From: Paracoccaceae bacterium
GTDB lineage: Bacteria; Pseudomonadota; Alphaproteobacteria; Rhodobacterales; Rhodobacteraceae
Length of the DNA: 64,000 nt
NCBI GenBank assembly: GCA_024304985.1
Contig: JAMWZC010000001.1
Location: 372,001-436,000, forward strand
Reading direction: 5' to 3'
Part shown: positions 1 through 8,976 of the stretch, piece after piece
How the letters are laid out: each line of letters opens with the position of its first letter
Position numbering within the stretch: the stretch's first letter is position 1
The notes under the pieces: model-generated
What the model saw: only the letters and a program-made list of their open reading frames with translations
What the model was told of the DNA's origin: nothing
The model's database searches: none
Program-made: the position numbers and the translations under genes

Positions 1-422
1 ATCCCGTCGATGACACGGCCATAGACCGTATACTGGCCGTTCAGGAAATGGTTGTCCTTGAAATTGATGAAGAACTGGCTGTTGGCCGAGTTGGGGTTCT
101 GGCTGCGGGCCGCCCCCAGCGTGCCACGGTCATGCGGCAGGCGTGAGAATTCTGCCGGCACGTCGGGCAGGTCGGAGCCGCCTGTGCCCGCGCGGCGGAT
201 GTTGAAGCCGTCTTCCATGTCGCCATGTTCCACATCGCCGGTCTGGGCCATGAAGCCCTCGATCACGCGGTGGAAGCAGACGTTGTCATATTGACCGGAG
301 CGGGCCAGTTCCTTCATCCGGGCGCAGTGCTGGGGGGCCACGTCGGGCATCAGCTCGATCGTGACGGTGCCGCCCTTCAGCTCGATGAGGATGGTGTTCT
401 CGGGGTCTTTGATCTCGGGCAT
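1..422 (-). CDS. Cyclophilin-type peptidyl-prolyl cis-trans isomerase (3' end cut by window edge)
   Basis: Catalyses cis-trans isomerisation of Xaa-Pro bonds during protein folding. About 140 residues are visible. They contain the cyclophilin signatures FHRVI followed by FMAQTGD near residues 50-60, and SQFFI near residue 120. No signal peptide is visible, so the protein is probably cytoplasmic. The ATG at 422 is preceded by a strong AGGAGG ribosome binding site. Roughly the last 30 residues lie outside the window, judging from the usual length of bacterial cyclophilins. The gene is divergent from pgk, with 126 bp between the two starts that must hold both promoters. Family assignment is firm; which paralogue this is cannot be said. 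Confidence 0.93.
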   Translation of the reverse strand, partial: MPEIKDPENTILIELKGGTVTIELMPDVAPQHCARMKELARSGQYDNVCFHRVIEGFMAQTGDVEHGDMEDGFNIRRAGTGGSDLPDVPAEFSRLPHDRGTLGAARSQNPNSANSQFFINFKDNHFLNGQYTVYGRVIDG

Positions 423-548
423 CTGGGCCTCCTCTGTCTGGTTCTGGGCAGATACCTAAGGCCCTTGGGCGCAATTGCCAAGCGGGGTGTTGACGCAAGC
501 GCGTCTTCACGCCAAGAGGTGCGCGGGCTGATCCCGAGGAGCGATGGA

Positions 549-1733
549 ATGACCTGGAAGACCCTGGATGACATGGACCTGGACGGCAAGCGGGTTCTGG
601 TGCGCGTGGACATCAACGTGCCGGTCGAAAAGGGCAAGGTCACGGATGCCACGCGGATCGAGAAGATCGCCCCCACCGTGCGCGACATCCTGAGCCGGGG
701 CGGACGGGTGCTGCTGGTGGCGCATTTCGGGCGGCCCAAGGGCAAGGTGGTGCTGGATATGAGCCTGCGCGTCACGATCCCCGCGCTGGAGAATGTGCTG
801 GCGCGGCATGTGACATTTGTCGAGACCTTCGACGGGGCGGAGGCCGCCACGAATGACGTGGTGCTGCTGGAGAATATCCGCTTCCATCCCGGCGAGGAGG
901 CGAATGACCCCGCCTTTGCCGCGCAACTGGCCGAACTGGCGCAGATCTATTGCAATGACGCGTTTTCGGCAGCGCATCGCGCCCATGCCTCGACGGAAGG
1001 GCTGGCGCATCTGATGCCGGCCTGCGCCGGACGGCAGATGGAGGCGGAGTTGCGGGCGCTGGAAGCCGCGCTGAGCAAGCCCAAGCGACCCGTGGGGGCG
1101 GTCGTGGGCGGGGCGAAAGTCTCGACCAAGATCGAGTTGCTGGAAAACCTTGTCGAGAAGCTGGATGTGCTGATCATCGGCGGGGGCATGGCCAATACCT
1201 TCCTTGCCGCACAGGGCGCGCAACTGGGCGCGTCGCTGCGCGAGGCCGAGTTCGAGGAGACCGCGCGGGACATTCTGGCCAAGGCGGCGCGCACGGGATG
1301 CAAGATCATCCTGCCCGTGGATGGCAAGGTGGCGCGCACATTCGGGGCGGGTGTGCCCTTTGAGGTGATGCCGCTGGGCGCTGATACGGTGCTGGAGGCG
1401 GATCAGATGGTGCTGGATGCAGGGCCGCTGTCCATCGCGGCCATCACGGCGGCGTTCGACGGGCTGCAGACGCTGATCTGGAACGGGCCGCTGGGCGCGT
1501 TCGAGATCGCACCTTTCGATGAGGCGACGATGGTGACGGCCCGCCATGCAGCGGCGCTGACGCAGGCGGGCAAGCTGATCACCGTCGCAGGTGGCGGCGA
1601 TACGGTGGCCGCGCTGCATGCAGCGGATGCGGCGGATGACTTCACCTATATCAGCACGGCGGGAGGGGCCTTCCTTGAATGGATGGAGGGCAAGACCCTG
1701 CCCGGTGTTGCCGCGCTTGAGGGGAATGGCTGA
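549..1733 (+). CDS. pgk: Phosphoglycerate kinase
   Basis: Transfers phosphate between 1,3-bisphosphoglycerate and ADP in glycolysis and gluconeogenesis (cytoplasmic). The 394-residue product has the usual family length. Visible motifs are RVDINVP near residue 18, HFGRPKG near residue 58, [12 protein letters not shown] in the hinge region, WNGPLGAFE, and the nucleotide-binding GGGDT near the C-terminus. The open frame extends upstream to 225, but that part is antisense to the cyclophilin gene and does not resemble the family. ATG at 549 gives the expected N-terminus and is chosen. It is a single gene followed by 180 bp before the FtsB-like gene. Confidence 0.96.
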   Translation: MTWKTLDDMDLDGKRVLVRVDINVPVEKGKVTDATRIEKIAPTVRDILSRGGRVLLVAHFGRPKGKVVLDMSLRVTIPALENVLARHVTFVETFDGAEAATNDVVLLENIRFHPGEEANDPAFAAQLAELAQIYCNDAFSAAHRAHASTEGLAHLMPACAGRQMEAELRALEAALSKPKRPVGAVVGGAKVSTKIELLENLVEKLDVLIIGGGMANTFLAAQGAQLGASLREAEFEETARDILAKAARTGCKIILPVDGKVARTFGAGVPFEVMPLGADTVLEADQMVLDAGPLSIAAITAAFDGLQTLIWNGPLGAFEIAPFDEATMVTARHAAALTQAGKLITVAGGGDTVAALHAADAADDFTYISTAGGAFLEWMEGKTLPGVAALEGNG

Positions 1734-1913
1734 GGCCGGTGCTGTCCTTGGAGATTTGACGCAATAAGACGCAGCGGTCTGTGCCGCAGGGCGAATTTTG
1801 TGCTTATTTTCAGTGTTTTTTCGTGTTTTTCAACCGAAAGGGGATTCACAAGACGAATCACCTGTGGCATGGTTCGGGAAAGCGTCGAGACAGGCGCAGG
1901 CAAAGGCAGAGCA

Positions 1914-2213
1914 ATGACATCCCGCACCCGTCCGGCATTTGGCGTCGTGATCTTTTTCGCTGTGGCGTTCAGCCTTGGCGCCTATTTCACCTTTGCCGCG
2001 GTGCAGGGCAATTATGGGTTGTTCCGCCGCGCCGAAGTGACCGCCGATGCCGAAAAGCTGCGTCAGGAGCTGGCCGTGCTTGAGGCGCGCGTGGCGCGGA
2101 TGGAGAACCTGACGCGCCGGCTGTCGGACGACTATCTGGATCTGGACCTGCTGGACCAGCAGGCACGCGATGTGCTGGGCCTGCTGCGCGCGGATGAGAT
2201 CGTCGTCAGATAA
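1914..2213 (+). CDS. FtsB/DivIC-type septum formation initiator protein
   Basis: A 99-residue protein with a short basic N-terminus, one membrane segment at about residues 8-28, and a heptad-like charged stretch (about 35-65) suggesting a coiled coil in the periplasm. This is the architecture of FtsB/DivIC, which links FtsQ and FtsL in the divisome. The ATG at 1914 is preferred. An in-frame ATG at 1869 would add 15 polar residues in front of the membrane segment. It lies 155 bp upstream of pdhA; an FtsB-like gene just before the pyruvate dehydrogenase genes is familiar in this order. Assignment rests on architecture and context, as these proteins are poorly conserved in sequence. Confidence 0.75.
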   Translation: MTSRTRPAFGVVIFFAVAFSLGAYFTFAAVQGNYGLFRRAEVTADAEKLRQELAVLEARVARMENLTRRLSDDYLDLDLLDQQARDVLGLLRADEIVVR

Positions 2214-2368
2214 GACCTGCCCCGCCGCATAAGGGACCTTTACGCCCCTCTCCAAGCCTTGACCCTGCGCGGACACAGGGCGCGAAGTTTGCACTCGCAT
2301 CACGGGGTTGAATCCTGTATTAAATAGTTTAACGCTAAACTATCTGATACGCAGGAGGGGGATGCCGC

Positions 2369-3379
2369 ATGGCCACCAGAAAAAGCCAAAAGGTTTCAAA
2401 CGTTTCCGCCGACGAGCTGAAAGGCTTTTACCGCGACATGCTGCTGATCCGGCGATTCGAGGAGAAGGCGGGGCAGCTTTACGGCATGGGTCTGATCGGC
2501 GGGTTCTGCCATCTCTATATCGGGCAGGAAGCGGTGGTCGTAGGTCTGGAGGCGGCAGCCGAGGAAGGCGACAAGCGCATCACATCCTACCGCGATCACG
2601 GCCATATGCTGGCCTGCGGGATGGACCCGAACGGGGTCATGGCGGAACTGACCGGGCGCGAGGGGGGCTACTCCAAGGGCAAGGGCGGGTCGATGCACAT
2701 GTTCTCGAAGGAGAAGCATTTCTATGGCGGGCACGGGATCGTGGGGGCGCAGGTGCCCTTGGGTGCGGGTCTGGCCTTTGCGGACAAGTATCTGGACAAC
2801 AAGCGCGTGACATTCGCCTATTTCGGCGACGGGGCCGCGAACCAGGGGCAGGTTTACGAGACGTTCAACATGGCGGCGCTGTGGAAGCTGCCGGTGATTT
2901 TCGTGATCGAGAACAATCAATATGCGATGGGGACGTCGCAACAGCGTTCGACCTCGTCGGCAGAGATCTATGAGCGCGGGCATGCCTTTGGTATTCCCGG
3001 CGAGGCGGTCGATGGCATGGATGTGCTGGCGGTCAAGGCGGCGGGCGAGAAGGCCGTGGCGCACTGCCGGGCCGGTGATGGTCCCTATATTCTTGAGGTG
3101 AAAACCTATCGCTATCGCGGCCATTCCATGTCGGACCCGGCGAAGTACCGGACCCGCGAGGAGGTGCAGAAGATGCGCGACGAGAAGGATGCGATCGAGC
3201 ATGTGCGCGATCTTCTGTTGTCGGGCAAACATGCGACCGAGGACGATCTGAAAGCGATCGACAAGGAGATCAAGGACATCGTGAACGCGAGCGCCGAGTT
3301 CGCGAAGGAAAGCCCGGAGCCTGCGCTGAGCGAGCTTTGGACCGATATCTATGCCGATGAAGTGCCGCAGAGCGCGTAA
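2369..3379 (+). CDS. pdhA: Pyruvate dehydrogenase E1 component, alpha subunit
   Basis: Thiamine-diphosphate-dependent subunit that, with PdhB, decarboxylates pyruvate and acetylates the lipoyl arm of E2. The 336 residues carry the ThDP/Mg motif starting GDGAANQG and ending ENNQ, plus the YRGHSMSDP loop typical of E1 alpha. The ATG at 2369 follows a GGAGGGG ribosome binding site. It is the first gene of pdhA-pdhB-pdhC, with gaps of 14 and 11 bp, so the three are surely co-transcribed. The operon ends at a terminator at 6123. The promoter must lie in the 155 bp after the FtsB-like gene. No E3 (lipoamide dehydrogenase) gene follows in this window. Confidence 0.96.
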   Translation: MATRKSQKVSNVSADELKGFYRDMLLIRRFEEKAGQLYGMGLIGGFCHLYIGQEAVVVGLEAAAEEGDKRITSYRDHGHMLACGMDPNGVMAELTGREGGYSKGKGGSMHMFSKEKHFYGGHGIVGAQVPLGAGLAFADKYLDNKRVTFAYFGDGAANQGQVYETFNMAALWKLPVIFVIENNQYAMGTSQQRSTSSAEIYERGHAFGIPGEAVDGMDVLAVKAAGEKAVAHCRAGDGPYILEVKTYRYRGHSMSDPAKYRTREEVQKMRDEKDAIEHVRDLLLSGKHATEDDLKAIDKEIKDIVNASAEFAKESPEPALSELWTDIYADEVPQSA

Positions 3380-3393
3380 GGGAGAATTGAAAC

Positions 3394-4761
3394 ATGGCAA
3401 CTGAAATCCTGATGCCCGCCCTGTCGCCCACGATGGAAGAGGGCACGCTGGCCAAATGGCTGGTCAAGGAAGGCGATACCGTAAAGGCCGGAGACATTCT
3501 GGCCGAGATCGAGACCGACAAGGCCACGATGGAATTCGAGGCGGTGGATGAAGGCGTGATCGGCAAGTTGCTGGTGGCCGAGGGCACCGAGGGCGTGAAG
3601 GTCAACGCGGCCATCGCCACACTCCTGGAGGATGGCGAGAGCGCGTCCGATGCGGCGCCGAAGGCTGCGGCGAAGGCCGAGGCCCCGAAAACGGAGGCGC
3701 CCAAGGCGGCGGCCCCTGCCCCGGCCCCGGCGGCACCGAAGGCTGCGAAGATGCAGCCCGACTGGCCCGAAGGCACGGAGACGCGCAAGCAGACCGTGCG
3801 CGAGGCCCTGCGCGACGGGATGGCCGAAGAGATGCGGCGCGATCCCAATGTCTTCCTGATGGGCGAGGAAGTGGCCGAATATCAGGGCGCCTACAAGATT
3901 AGCCAAGGCATGCTGGACGAGTTCGGCCCCAAGCGCGTGATCGACACGCCGATTACCGAGCATGGCTTTACGGGCATCGCGGTCGGCGCGGCTTTTGGAG
4001 GGTTGCGGCCCATCGTGGAGTTCATGACCTTCAACTTCGCCATGCAGGCGATTGACCAGATCATCAACTCTGCGGCCAAGACGCTGTATATGTCGGGCGG
4101 TCAGATGGGTGCGCCGATGGTGTTCCGTGGCCCCAATGGTGCGGCGGCGCGTGTGGGCGCGCAGCACTCTCAGGATTATGCGGCATGGTATGCACAGATT
4201 CCGGGGCTCAAGGTGGTGATGCCCTATTCGGCATCCGACTATAAAGGGCTGATGAAAACCGCGATCCGCGATCCCAACCCGGTGATCTTCCTTGAGAATG
4301 AGATCCTCTATGGCCGCAGCTTCGATGTGCCGGTTCTGGAGGATTACACCGTGCCGTTCGGGAAGGCCAAGATCTGGCGCGAGGGGACGGATGTCACCAT
4401 CGTCAGCTTCGGGATCGGCATGACCTATGCGCTGGAAGCGGCGGAGCGGTTGGAGAAGGACGGGATCAGCGCCGAGGTGATCGACCTGCGGACGCTGCGC
4501 CCGCTGGACTATGACACGCTGATTGCGTCCGTCATGAAAACCAACCGCTGTGTGACTGTCGAGGAGGGTTTCCCCGTGGCCTCGATCGGGAACCACCTGT
4601 CGGCCTATATCATGGAAAACGCCTTCGATTATCTGGACGCGCCTGTGATCAACTGCACCGGCAAGGACGTGCCGATGCCCTATGCGGCCAATCTGGAAAA
4701 GCTGGCGCTGGTGACCACCGACGAGGTTGTCGCAGCCGTGAAAAAAGTGACCTACCGCTAA
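3394..4761 (+). CDS. pdhB: Pyruvate dehydrogenase E1 component, beta subunit, with N-terminal lipoyl domain
   Basis: At 455 residues it is about 130 longer than a plain E1 beta because it starts with a lipoyl domain (residues 1-80; lipoyl lysine K43 in ETDKATME) and an Ala/Pro/Lys-rich flexible linker (about 85-125). The transketolase-like E1 beta domain follows. This fused form is known from Alphaproteobacteria. The lipoyl domain is nearly identical to that of the next gene, pdhC, at protein level and similar at DNA level. A GGGAGAA ribosome binding site precedes ATG 3394. Cytoplasmic; part of the pyruvate dehydrogenase complex. Confidence 0.96.
   Translation: MATEILMPALSPTMEEGTLAKWLVKEGDTVKAGDILAEIETDKATMEFEAVDEGVIGKLLVAEGTEGVKVNAAIATLLEDGESASDAAPKAAAKAEAPKTEAPKAAAPAPAPAAPKAAKMQPDWPEGTETRKQTVREALRDGMAEEMRRDPNVFLMGEEVAEYQGAYKISQGMLDEFGPKRVIDTPITEHGFTGIAVGAAFGGLRPIVEFMTFNFAMQAIDQIINSAAKTLYMSGGQMGAPMVFRGPNGAAARVGAQHSQDYAAWYAQIPGLKVVMPYSASDYKGLMKTAIRDPNPVIFLENEILYGRSFDVPVLEDYTVPFGKAKIWREGTDVTIVSFGIGMTYALEAAERLEKDGISAEVIDLRTLRPLDYDTLIASVMKTNRCVTVEEGFPVASIGNHLSAYIMENAFDYLDAPVINCTGKDVPMPYAANLEKLALVTTDEVVAAVKKVTYR
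3403..3654 (+). repeat. Lipoyl-domain direct repeat, copy 1 (in pdhB)
   Basis: About 250 bp encoding residues 4-87 of PdhB. It matches 4782-5033 in pdhC, with mostly scattered third-position differences. The two copies lie 1.38 kb apart in the same orientation. Confidence 0.85.
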
Positions 4762-4772
4762 GGAGACACGCG

Positions 4773-6086
4773 ATGCCTGTTGAAATTCTGATGCCCGCGC
4801 TGTCGCCCACGATGGAAGAGGGCACGCTGGCGAAATGGCTGGTCAAGGAGGGCGACACCGTGTCTGCGGGCGACCTGTTGGCCGAGATCGAGACGGACAA
4901 GGCCACGATGGAGTTCGAGGCCGTGGACGAGGGCGTGATCGGCAAGCTGCTGGTTGCCGAGGGGACAGAAGGGGTGAAAGTCAATTCGCCCATCGCGCTG
5001 TTGCTGGAGGATGGCGAGAGCGCCTCTGACGCCAAGGCGACGGCCCCCAAGTCGGAGGCTGCGCCCAAGGCGGAGGCCGCGCCCAAGGATGAGCCGGCGT
5101 CATCCGAGGCCAAGGCGGCGCCCCCTGCCCCGAAGGCCGCGGATGGCGGACGGGTCTTTGCCTCGCCCTTGGCGCGGCGGATTGCGGCTGACAAGGGGAT
5201 TGATCTGTCCGGCGTGACCGGGTCGGGTCCACATGGGCGGATCGTGAAGGCCGATGTGGAAGGAGCCAGCCCGCAGGCGAAACCTGCGGCGGCGGCCACC
5301 GAGGCTGCGGCCCCGGCCTCGGCCAAGGCTGGCGCGCCTGCCGCGATGCCCACGGGTCCGTCGACGGATACGGTTCTCAAGATGTACGAGGGTCGCGCCT
5401 ATACCGAGATCAAGCTGGACGGGATGCGCAAGACCATCGCCGCCCGCCTGACCGAGGCCAAGCAGACGATCCCGCATTTCTATCTGCGGCGTGACATTCA
5501 TCTGGATGCGCTGATGGCCTTTCGCGGGCAGTTGAACGCGCAACTGGAAGGGCGCGGCGTCAAGCTGAGCGTCAATGATTTCATCATCAAGGCCTGTGCG
5601 TTGGCGTTGCAGCAGGTGCCTGCGGCGAATGCGGTCTGGGCGGGCGACCGGGTGTTGCAGCTGAAACCCTCAGACGTGGCGGTGGCCGTGGCGATCGAGG
5701 GCGGTCTGTTCACGCCTGTGCTGAAGGATGCCGAGATGAAGTCGCTGTCGGCGCTCAGCGCCGAGATGAAGGATCTGGCGGCCCGGGCCAAGTCGAAGAA
5801 GCTGGCTCCGCATGAATATCAGGGCGGCAGTTTTGCGATCTCAAACCTTGGCATGTTCGGGATCGACAATTTCGACGCCGTGATCAACCCGCCGCATGGG
5901 GCCATTCTGGCCGTGGGCGCTGGCGTCAAGAAACCCGTCGTCGGCAAGGATGGCGCGCTGGCCGTGGCGACCGTGATGTCGGTCACCCTCTCGGTGGATC
6001 ACCGGGTGATCGACGGCGCACTGGGCGCGGAGTTGTTGCAGGCGATCAAGGATAATCTGGAGAATCCCATGGCCATGCTGGCCTGA
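4773..6086 (+). CDS. pdhC: Pyruvate dehydrogenase E2, dihydrolipoamide acetyltransferase
   Basis: Core acetyltransferase of the pyruvate dehydrogenase complex; moves the acetyl group from its lipoyl arm to CoA. Domains in the 437 residues are one lipoyl domain (1-80, K43), an Ala/Lys/Pro linker, a peripheral-subunit-binding domain (about 125-165, [15 protein letters not shown]), a second Ala-rich linker, and the catalytic domain (about 205-437) with the active-site His410 in [10 protein letters not shown] 4773 lies 11 bp after pdhB with an AAGGAGA ribosome binding site. The gene is followed by a strong terminator, which closes the operon. Confidence 0.96.
   Translation: MPVEILMPALSPTMEEGTLAKWLVKEGDTVSAGDLLAEIETDKATMEFEAVDEGVIGKLLVAEGTEGVKVNSPIALLLEDGESASDAKATAPKSEAAPKAEAAPKDEPASSEAKAAPPAPKAADGGRVFASPLARRIAADKGIDLSGVTGSGPHGRIVKADVEGASPQAKPAAAATEAAAPASAKAGAPAAMPTGPSTDTVLKMYEGRAYTEIKLDGMRKTIAARLTEAKQTIPHFYLRRDIHLDALMAFRGQLNAQLEGRGVKLSVNDFIIKACALALQQVPAANAVWAGDRVLQLKPSDVAVAVAIEGGLFTPVLKDAEMKSLSALSAEMKDLAARAKSKKLAPHEYQGGSFAISNLGMFGIDNFDAVINPPHGAILAVGAGVKKPVVGKDGALAVATVMSVTLSVDHRVIDGALGAELLQAIKDNLENPMAMLA
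4782..5033 (+). repeat. Lipoyl-domain direct repeat, copy 2 (in pdhC)
   Basis: Partner of 3403-3654. Encodes residues 4-87 of PdhC; only about six residues differ from the PdhB copy. Confidence 0.85.
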
Positions 6087-6122
6087 TCCCGGATCTGCTA
6101 GGCAACCCAAATACAACAGGAC

Positions 6123-6152
6123 AGGCCGGACCTTGCAGGGGTCCGGCCTTTT
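6123..6152 (+). terminator. Rho-independent terminator of the pdh operon
   Basis: Inverted repeat AGGCCGGACC/GGTCCGGCCT with a 6-7 base loop, followed by TTTT, 36 bp after the pdhC stop codon. Confidence 0.85.
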
Positions 6153-6266
6153 CGTTGATTTGAGCGGGGTTGTTTATTACATTTCATCGAAAGATTGCAC
6201 TGAGGCAGGTGCGCAACCGACAAGACGGGATGAACCCGCATCACGGTATTGCGCGTTGAATGGGAC

Positions 6267-6869
6267 ATGCTGGAACCAGAGAACGAGCGGTTCTTCCGCA
6301 AGACATTGCGTCATTTCGCCGAGATGCGGAATCAAGGGCCAGGGGCCTCGACCTCCTCGGAGAGTTTTCCGGCGGATTGGTTCGACATTCCGCATGACAA
6401 GCTGGCCGATTACGGGGCGATGACCTTTCTGGCCGGATTGACGAATTACCACCGCGAGCAACCGCTGGCGCGGGCCATGCATTATTTCGAGCCGCCGTTG
6501 CGTCTGGGGCATTACAAGATATTCCGGTCGAACGGCTTTCCACGCGGCTTCATCACATGGGCCGGGTTGTCCCCGGCAGCCGAGCGGGCCTTTGCGCTGG
6601 ATCATCTTCCTCTGGAGCCGGAGCACTGGACCAGTGGCAGTTCGGTCTGGCTGGTCGATTTCGTGGCCCCTTTCGGCCATGTGGACCAGATCGTGCCGAT
6701 GCTGACCCAGAACCCGGACCTGACGCGGGTGCGCACGTTATGGCACAATGCCGCGGGTGACAGATACCGGATCGTGCAATGGAGCCGCCAGCCCGGCACA
6801 TCGACCGTTGAAGTCAACTCCTATGGGGTCAGGCAGTTTCACGGAATTCTTCAACAGGAAGAGGGTTGA
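6267..6869 (+). CDS. HlyC-type toxin-activating lysine acyltransferase
   Basis: Members of this family move a fatty acyl group from acyl-ACP onto internal lysines of RTX toxins in the cytoplasm. The 200-residue product shows family motifs: a conserved His in TNYHREQ (H62, matching the catalytic His of HlyC), GHYKIFRSNGFPRGFITWA near residues 81-99, and WLVDFVAPFGH, where the Asp matches the second catalytic residue. Start ATG 6267 is chosen; an in-frame TTG at 6249 is possible. The N-terminus is about 35 residues longer than in HlyC. Only 3 bp separate it from the Hint-domain gene downstream, so the two are probably co-translated. No RTX toxin gene is in the window, so its substrate is unknown. 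Confidence 0.82.
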   Translation: MLEPENERFFRKTLRHFAEMRNQGPGASTSSESFPADWFDIPHDKLADYGAMTFLAGLTNYHREQPLARAMHYFEPPLRLGHYKIFRSNGFPRGFITWAGLSPAAERAFALDHLPLEPEHWTSGSSVWLVDFVAPFGHVDQIVPMLTQNPDLTRVRTLWHNAAGDRYRIVQWSRQPGTSTVEVNSYGVRQFHGILQQEEG

Positions 6870-6872
6870 CCG

Positions 6873-7748
6873 ATGGGCGGAGCTGCACCGAATATCGTGG
6901 GCACGACAAGTGGGAGCGTAACCGAGAAGGCGGGCTTGCCTGCTACGGGCGATCTGGACGACTCGGGCAATACGAACAGCGATGTCTGGAGCATCTCGCA
7001 AGCGCCGCTTTATGGAACGGCCACGATCAACAGCAACGGGACATGGAGTTATGTCCTGAATGACAGCAATCCGGCCGTGGATGCGCTGGATGCGGGCGAG
7101 ACGCTGACGGATACGTTCGTGGTGCTGCTGTCCTCGAACGGGACGGATACGCAGACGATCACCATCACGATCAACGGGGTGCCCTGCTTTGCGCGTGGCA
7201 CGCATATCGACACACCCGCCGGGCGGGTCCGGGTCGAGGACCTGCGCGCGGGCGACATGGTCGAGACGCTGGATGCCGGGCCGCAGCGGGTTGTCTGGGT
7301 CGGCAGTCGCATGGCCTCGGGTCTGGGGGATGATGCGCCGGTGCTGATCCGCAAGGGAACGCTGGGCAACAGTGCCGATCTGCGCGTGTCACCGCAGCAC
7401 CGGATGCTGATCCGCGATCCGCTGGCAGAGTTGCACAGCGGAGAGGCCGAGGTTCTGGTGCCGTCGGTGCATCTGGTGAATGACGTGACCGTGCTGCGCG
7501 CGCCTTGCGAGGCGGTGGAGTATTTCCACATCCTGCTGCCGCGCCATCACATCCTGTTTGCCGAGGGGGCCCCTGCCGAAAGCTTTTTTGCCGGTGGGCA
7601 ATGGGCCGAAGCGATCCCCGAGGTCAGCGCATGGGCCGCGCGGTTGCAGGCGCGCCATCCGGGCCGATGGACGCGCGCGATGACGCCGGCCCGTCCGACC
7701 GCAAACCGGTTCGAGGGGCAGGTTCTTGCGTTGAACATTGCCGAGTAA
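6873..7748 (+). CDS. VCBS-repeat and Hint-domain protein
   Basis: A 291-residue protein. Residues about 10-100 form a VCBS-like beta domain (GTWSYVLND, TDTFVVLLSSNGT). Residues about 104-250 form a Hint (hedgehog/intein, Hint_2 type) domain starting at a Cys in CFARGTHIDT, with EDLRAGDMVETLDAG, the block-B His in VSPQHRML, and a late HHILFAEGAPAES. The residues needed for N-S acyl shift chemistry look intact, so self-cleavage is possible. No signal peptide is seen; type I export would fit but no ABC exporter is nearby. ATG 6873 follows GAAGAGG. It is the second gene of a pair with the HlyC-like acyltransferase and may be its partner. Confidence 0.78.
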   Translation: MGGAAPNIVGTTSGSVTEKAGLPATGDLDDSGNTNSDVWSISQAPLYGTATINSNGTWSYVLNDSNPAVDALDAGETLTDTFVVLLSSNGTDTQTITITINGVPCFARGTHIDTPAGRVRVEDLRAGDMVETLDAGPQRVVWVGSRMASGLGDDAPVLIRKGTLGNSADLRVSPQHRMLIRDPLAELHSGEAEVLVPSVHLVNDVTVLRAPCEAVEYFHILLPRHHILFAEGAPAESFFAGGQWAEAIPEVSAWAARLQARHPGRWTRAMTPARPTANRFEGQVLALNIAE

Positions 7749-7783
7749 GCGCGCGGGCGCGATGGCCCGCGGCCCGAGGTTGC

Positions 7784-8593
7784 CTAGAGACTGTCGCGCA
7801 GCAACTGATCCATGGTGATCGACGGCGTAGCGCAGCCCGCCTCGCCCACGACCTTGGCGGGGACGCCTGCCACGGTGGTTTTCGGCGGCACGTCATGCAG
7901 CACGACAGAGCCGGCGGCGATGCGCGAGCAATGGCCGATATGGATATTGCCCAGCACCTTGGCCCCTGCCCCGATCAGCACACCTTCGCCGATCTTGGGG
8001 TGACGGTCTTCCTCTTCCTTGCCGGTGCCGCCGAGAGTGACGGAATGCAGCATCGAGACATTGTCGCCCACCACGGCAGTTTCGCCGATCACGATGGAAT
8101 GGGCATGGTCGATCATGATCCCCTTGCCGATGCGGGCGGCGGGGTGGATATCGACGCCGAAGGTTTCCGACACGCGCATCTGGAAGAAATAGGCCAGATC
8201 CTGCCGCCCGGTCGTCCAGAGCCAATGGGCCACGCGGTAGGCCTGCACGGCCTGAAAGCCCTTGAAGAACAGGAGCGGTTGCAGGAAGCGGTGGCAAGCC
8301 GGGTCGCGGTCGTAGACGGCCATGATGTCGGCGCGCGCGGCCAGAGCCAGAGCGGGATCGGCGCCATAAGCCTCGTCGCAGATTTCACGGATCAGTTGTT
8401 CGGACATCTCGCCCGAGGCCAGTTTCAGGGCGGTGCGATAGGCGAGTGCACATTCGATGGAGCCGTGATGCAGCACGCTGGAATGGATCAGACCGCCCAG
8501 CATGGGTTCGTCCTTCACGGCCTGTTCCGCTTCGGTCAGGATGCGGTTCCAGACCGGGTCGATCTGCGCAAGTTTCGTCTGGATTTTCGGCAT
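7784..8593 (-). CDS. cysE: Serine O-acetyltransferase
   Basis: Acetylates L-serine with acetyl-CoA to give O-acetylserine, the first step of cysteine synthesis (cytoplasm). The 269 residues hold an alpha-helical N-terminal domain and, from about residue 150, left-handed beta-helix hexapeptide repeats with DIHPAARIGKG, MLHSVTLGGTGK and AGVPAKVVG. The frame is open upstream to 8674, but ATG 8593 gives the family N-terminus and has GAGGAC upstream. The final residue is Leu; CysE proteins that dock into O-acetylserine sulfhydrylase normally end in Ile. Its position beside the gene transfer agent locus is the one usual for this gene in Rhodobacterales. Confidence 0.95.
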   Translation of the reverse strand: MPKIQTKLAQIDPVWNRILTEAEQAVKDEPMLGGLIHSSVLHHGSIECALAYRTALKLASGEMSEQLIREICDEAYGADPALALAARADIMAVYDRDPACHRFLQPLLFFKGFQAVQAYRVAHWLWTTGRQDLAYFFQMRVSETFGVDIHPAARIGKGIMIDHAHSIVIGETAVVGDNVSMLHSVTLGGTGKEEEDRHPKIGEGVLIGAGAKVLGNIHIGHCSRIAAGSVVLHDVPPKTTVAGVPAKVVGEAGCATPSITMDQLLRDSL

Positions 8594-8670
8594 GGCTTTG
8601 TCCTCTTCATCGTCATGATAAACCAAGTCGCGGGGGGAGGCCAAACGCAAAGCTGTGAGAGCGGCCAGAT

Positions 8671-8976
8671 TCATCCGACCGGCCCGTTGCGGGATGCCGG
8701 GCCGCGCCGCGTGAGTGCCGTCAGGACAAGGATCAGGCAGCGGGCATACTCTACGTCCTGAAGGCGTGGTTCGGGCGGTAACGGCAGGACACGGGCCCGC
8801 GCCATCAGCGTGCCATTGCCCCAGCGGGGATGCGCCCGACCAAAACGTTTGCGGTAGCGGTCGGCGGCGTCAGCCTGCGCGATGAGTTGCGCGCAGGCGG
8901 TGGGGCGTTGCGGGGCGGCAAGGGTCAGCAGATGGCGCGCCAGCGCTGTCAGGTCGCCATGCATGACGGGGCGCAT
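8671..8976 (-). CDS. Small conserved protein found downstream of GTA g15 (DUF7742-like)
   Basis: A 101-residue, Arg/Ala/Leu-rich soluble protein with the memorable central segment DRYRKRFGRAHPRWGNGTLM. I recognise this as the small protein that commonly sits between g15 of RcGTA-like clusters and cysE in Rhodobacterales; its function is unknown. Its ATG (8976-8974) overlaps the TGA of the upstream terminase/g15 fusion gene by one base, as in an intact cluster, so this end of the locus was not disturbed. The domain name is from memory and less certain than the family recognition. Confidence 0.7.
   Translation of the reverse strand: MRPVMHGDLTALARHLLTLAAPQRPTACAQLIAQADAADRYRKRFGRAHPRWGNGTLMARARVLPLPPEPRLQDVEYARCLILVLTALTRRGPASRNGPVG

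Noticed and set aside
7505-8761. 418-codon plus-strand open frame
   Set aside because: Overlaps the end of the Hint gene and is antisense to cysE; no recognisable domain.
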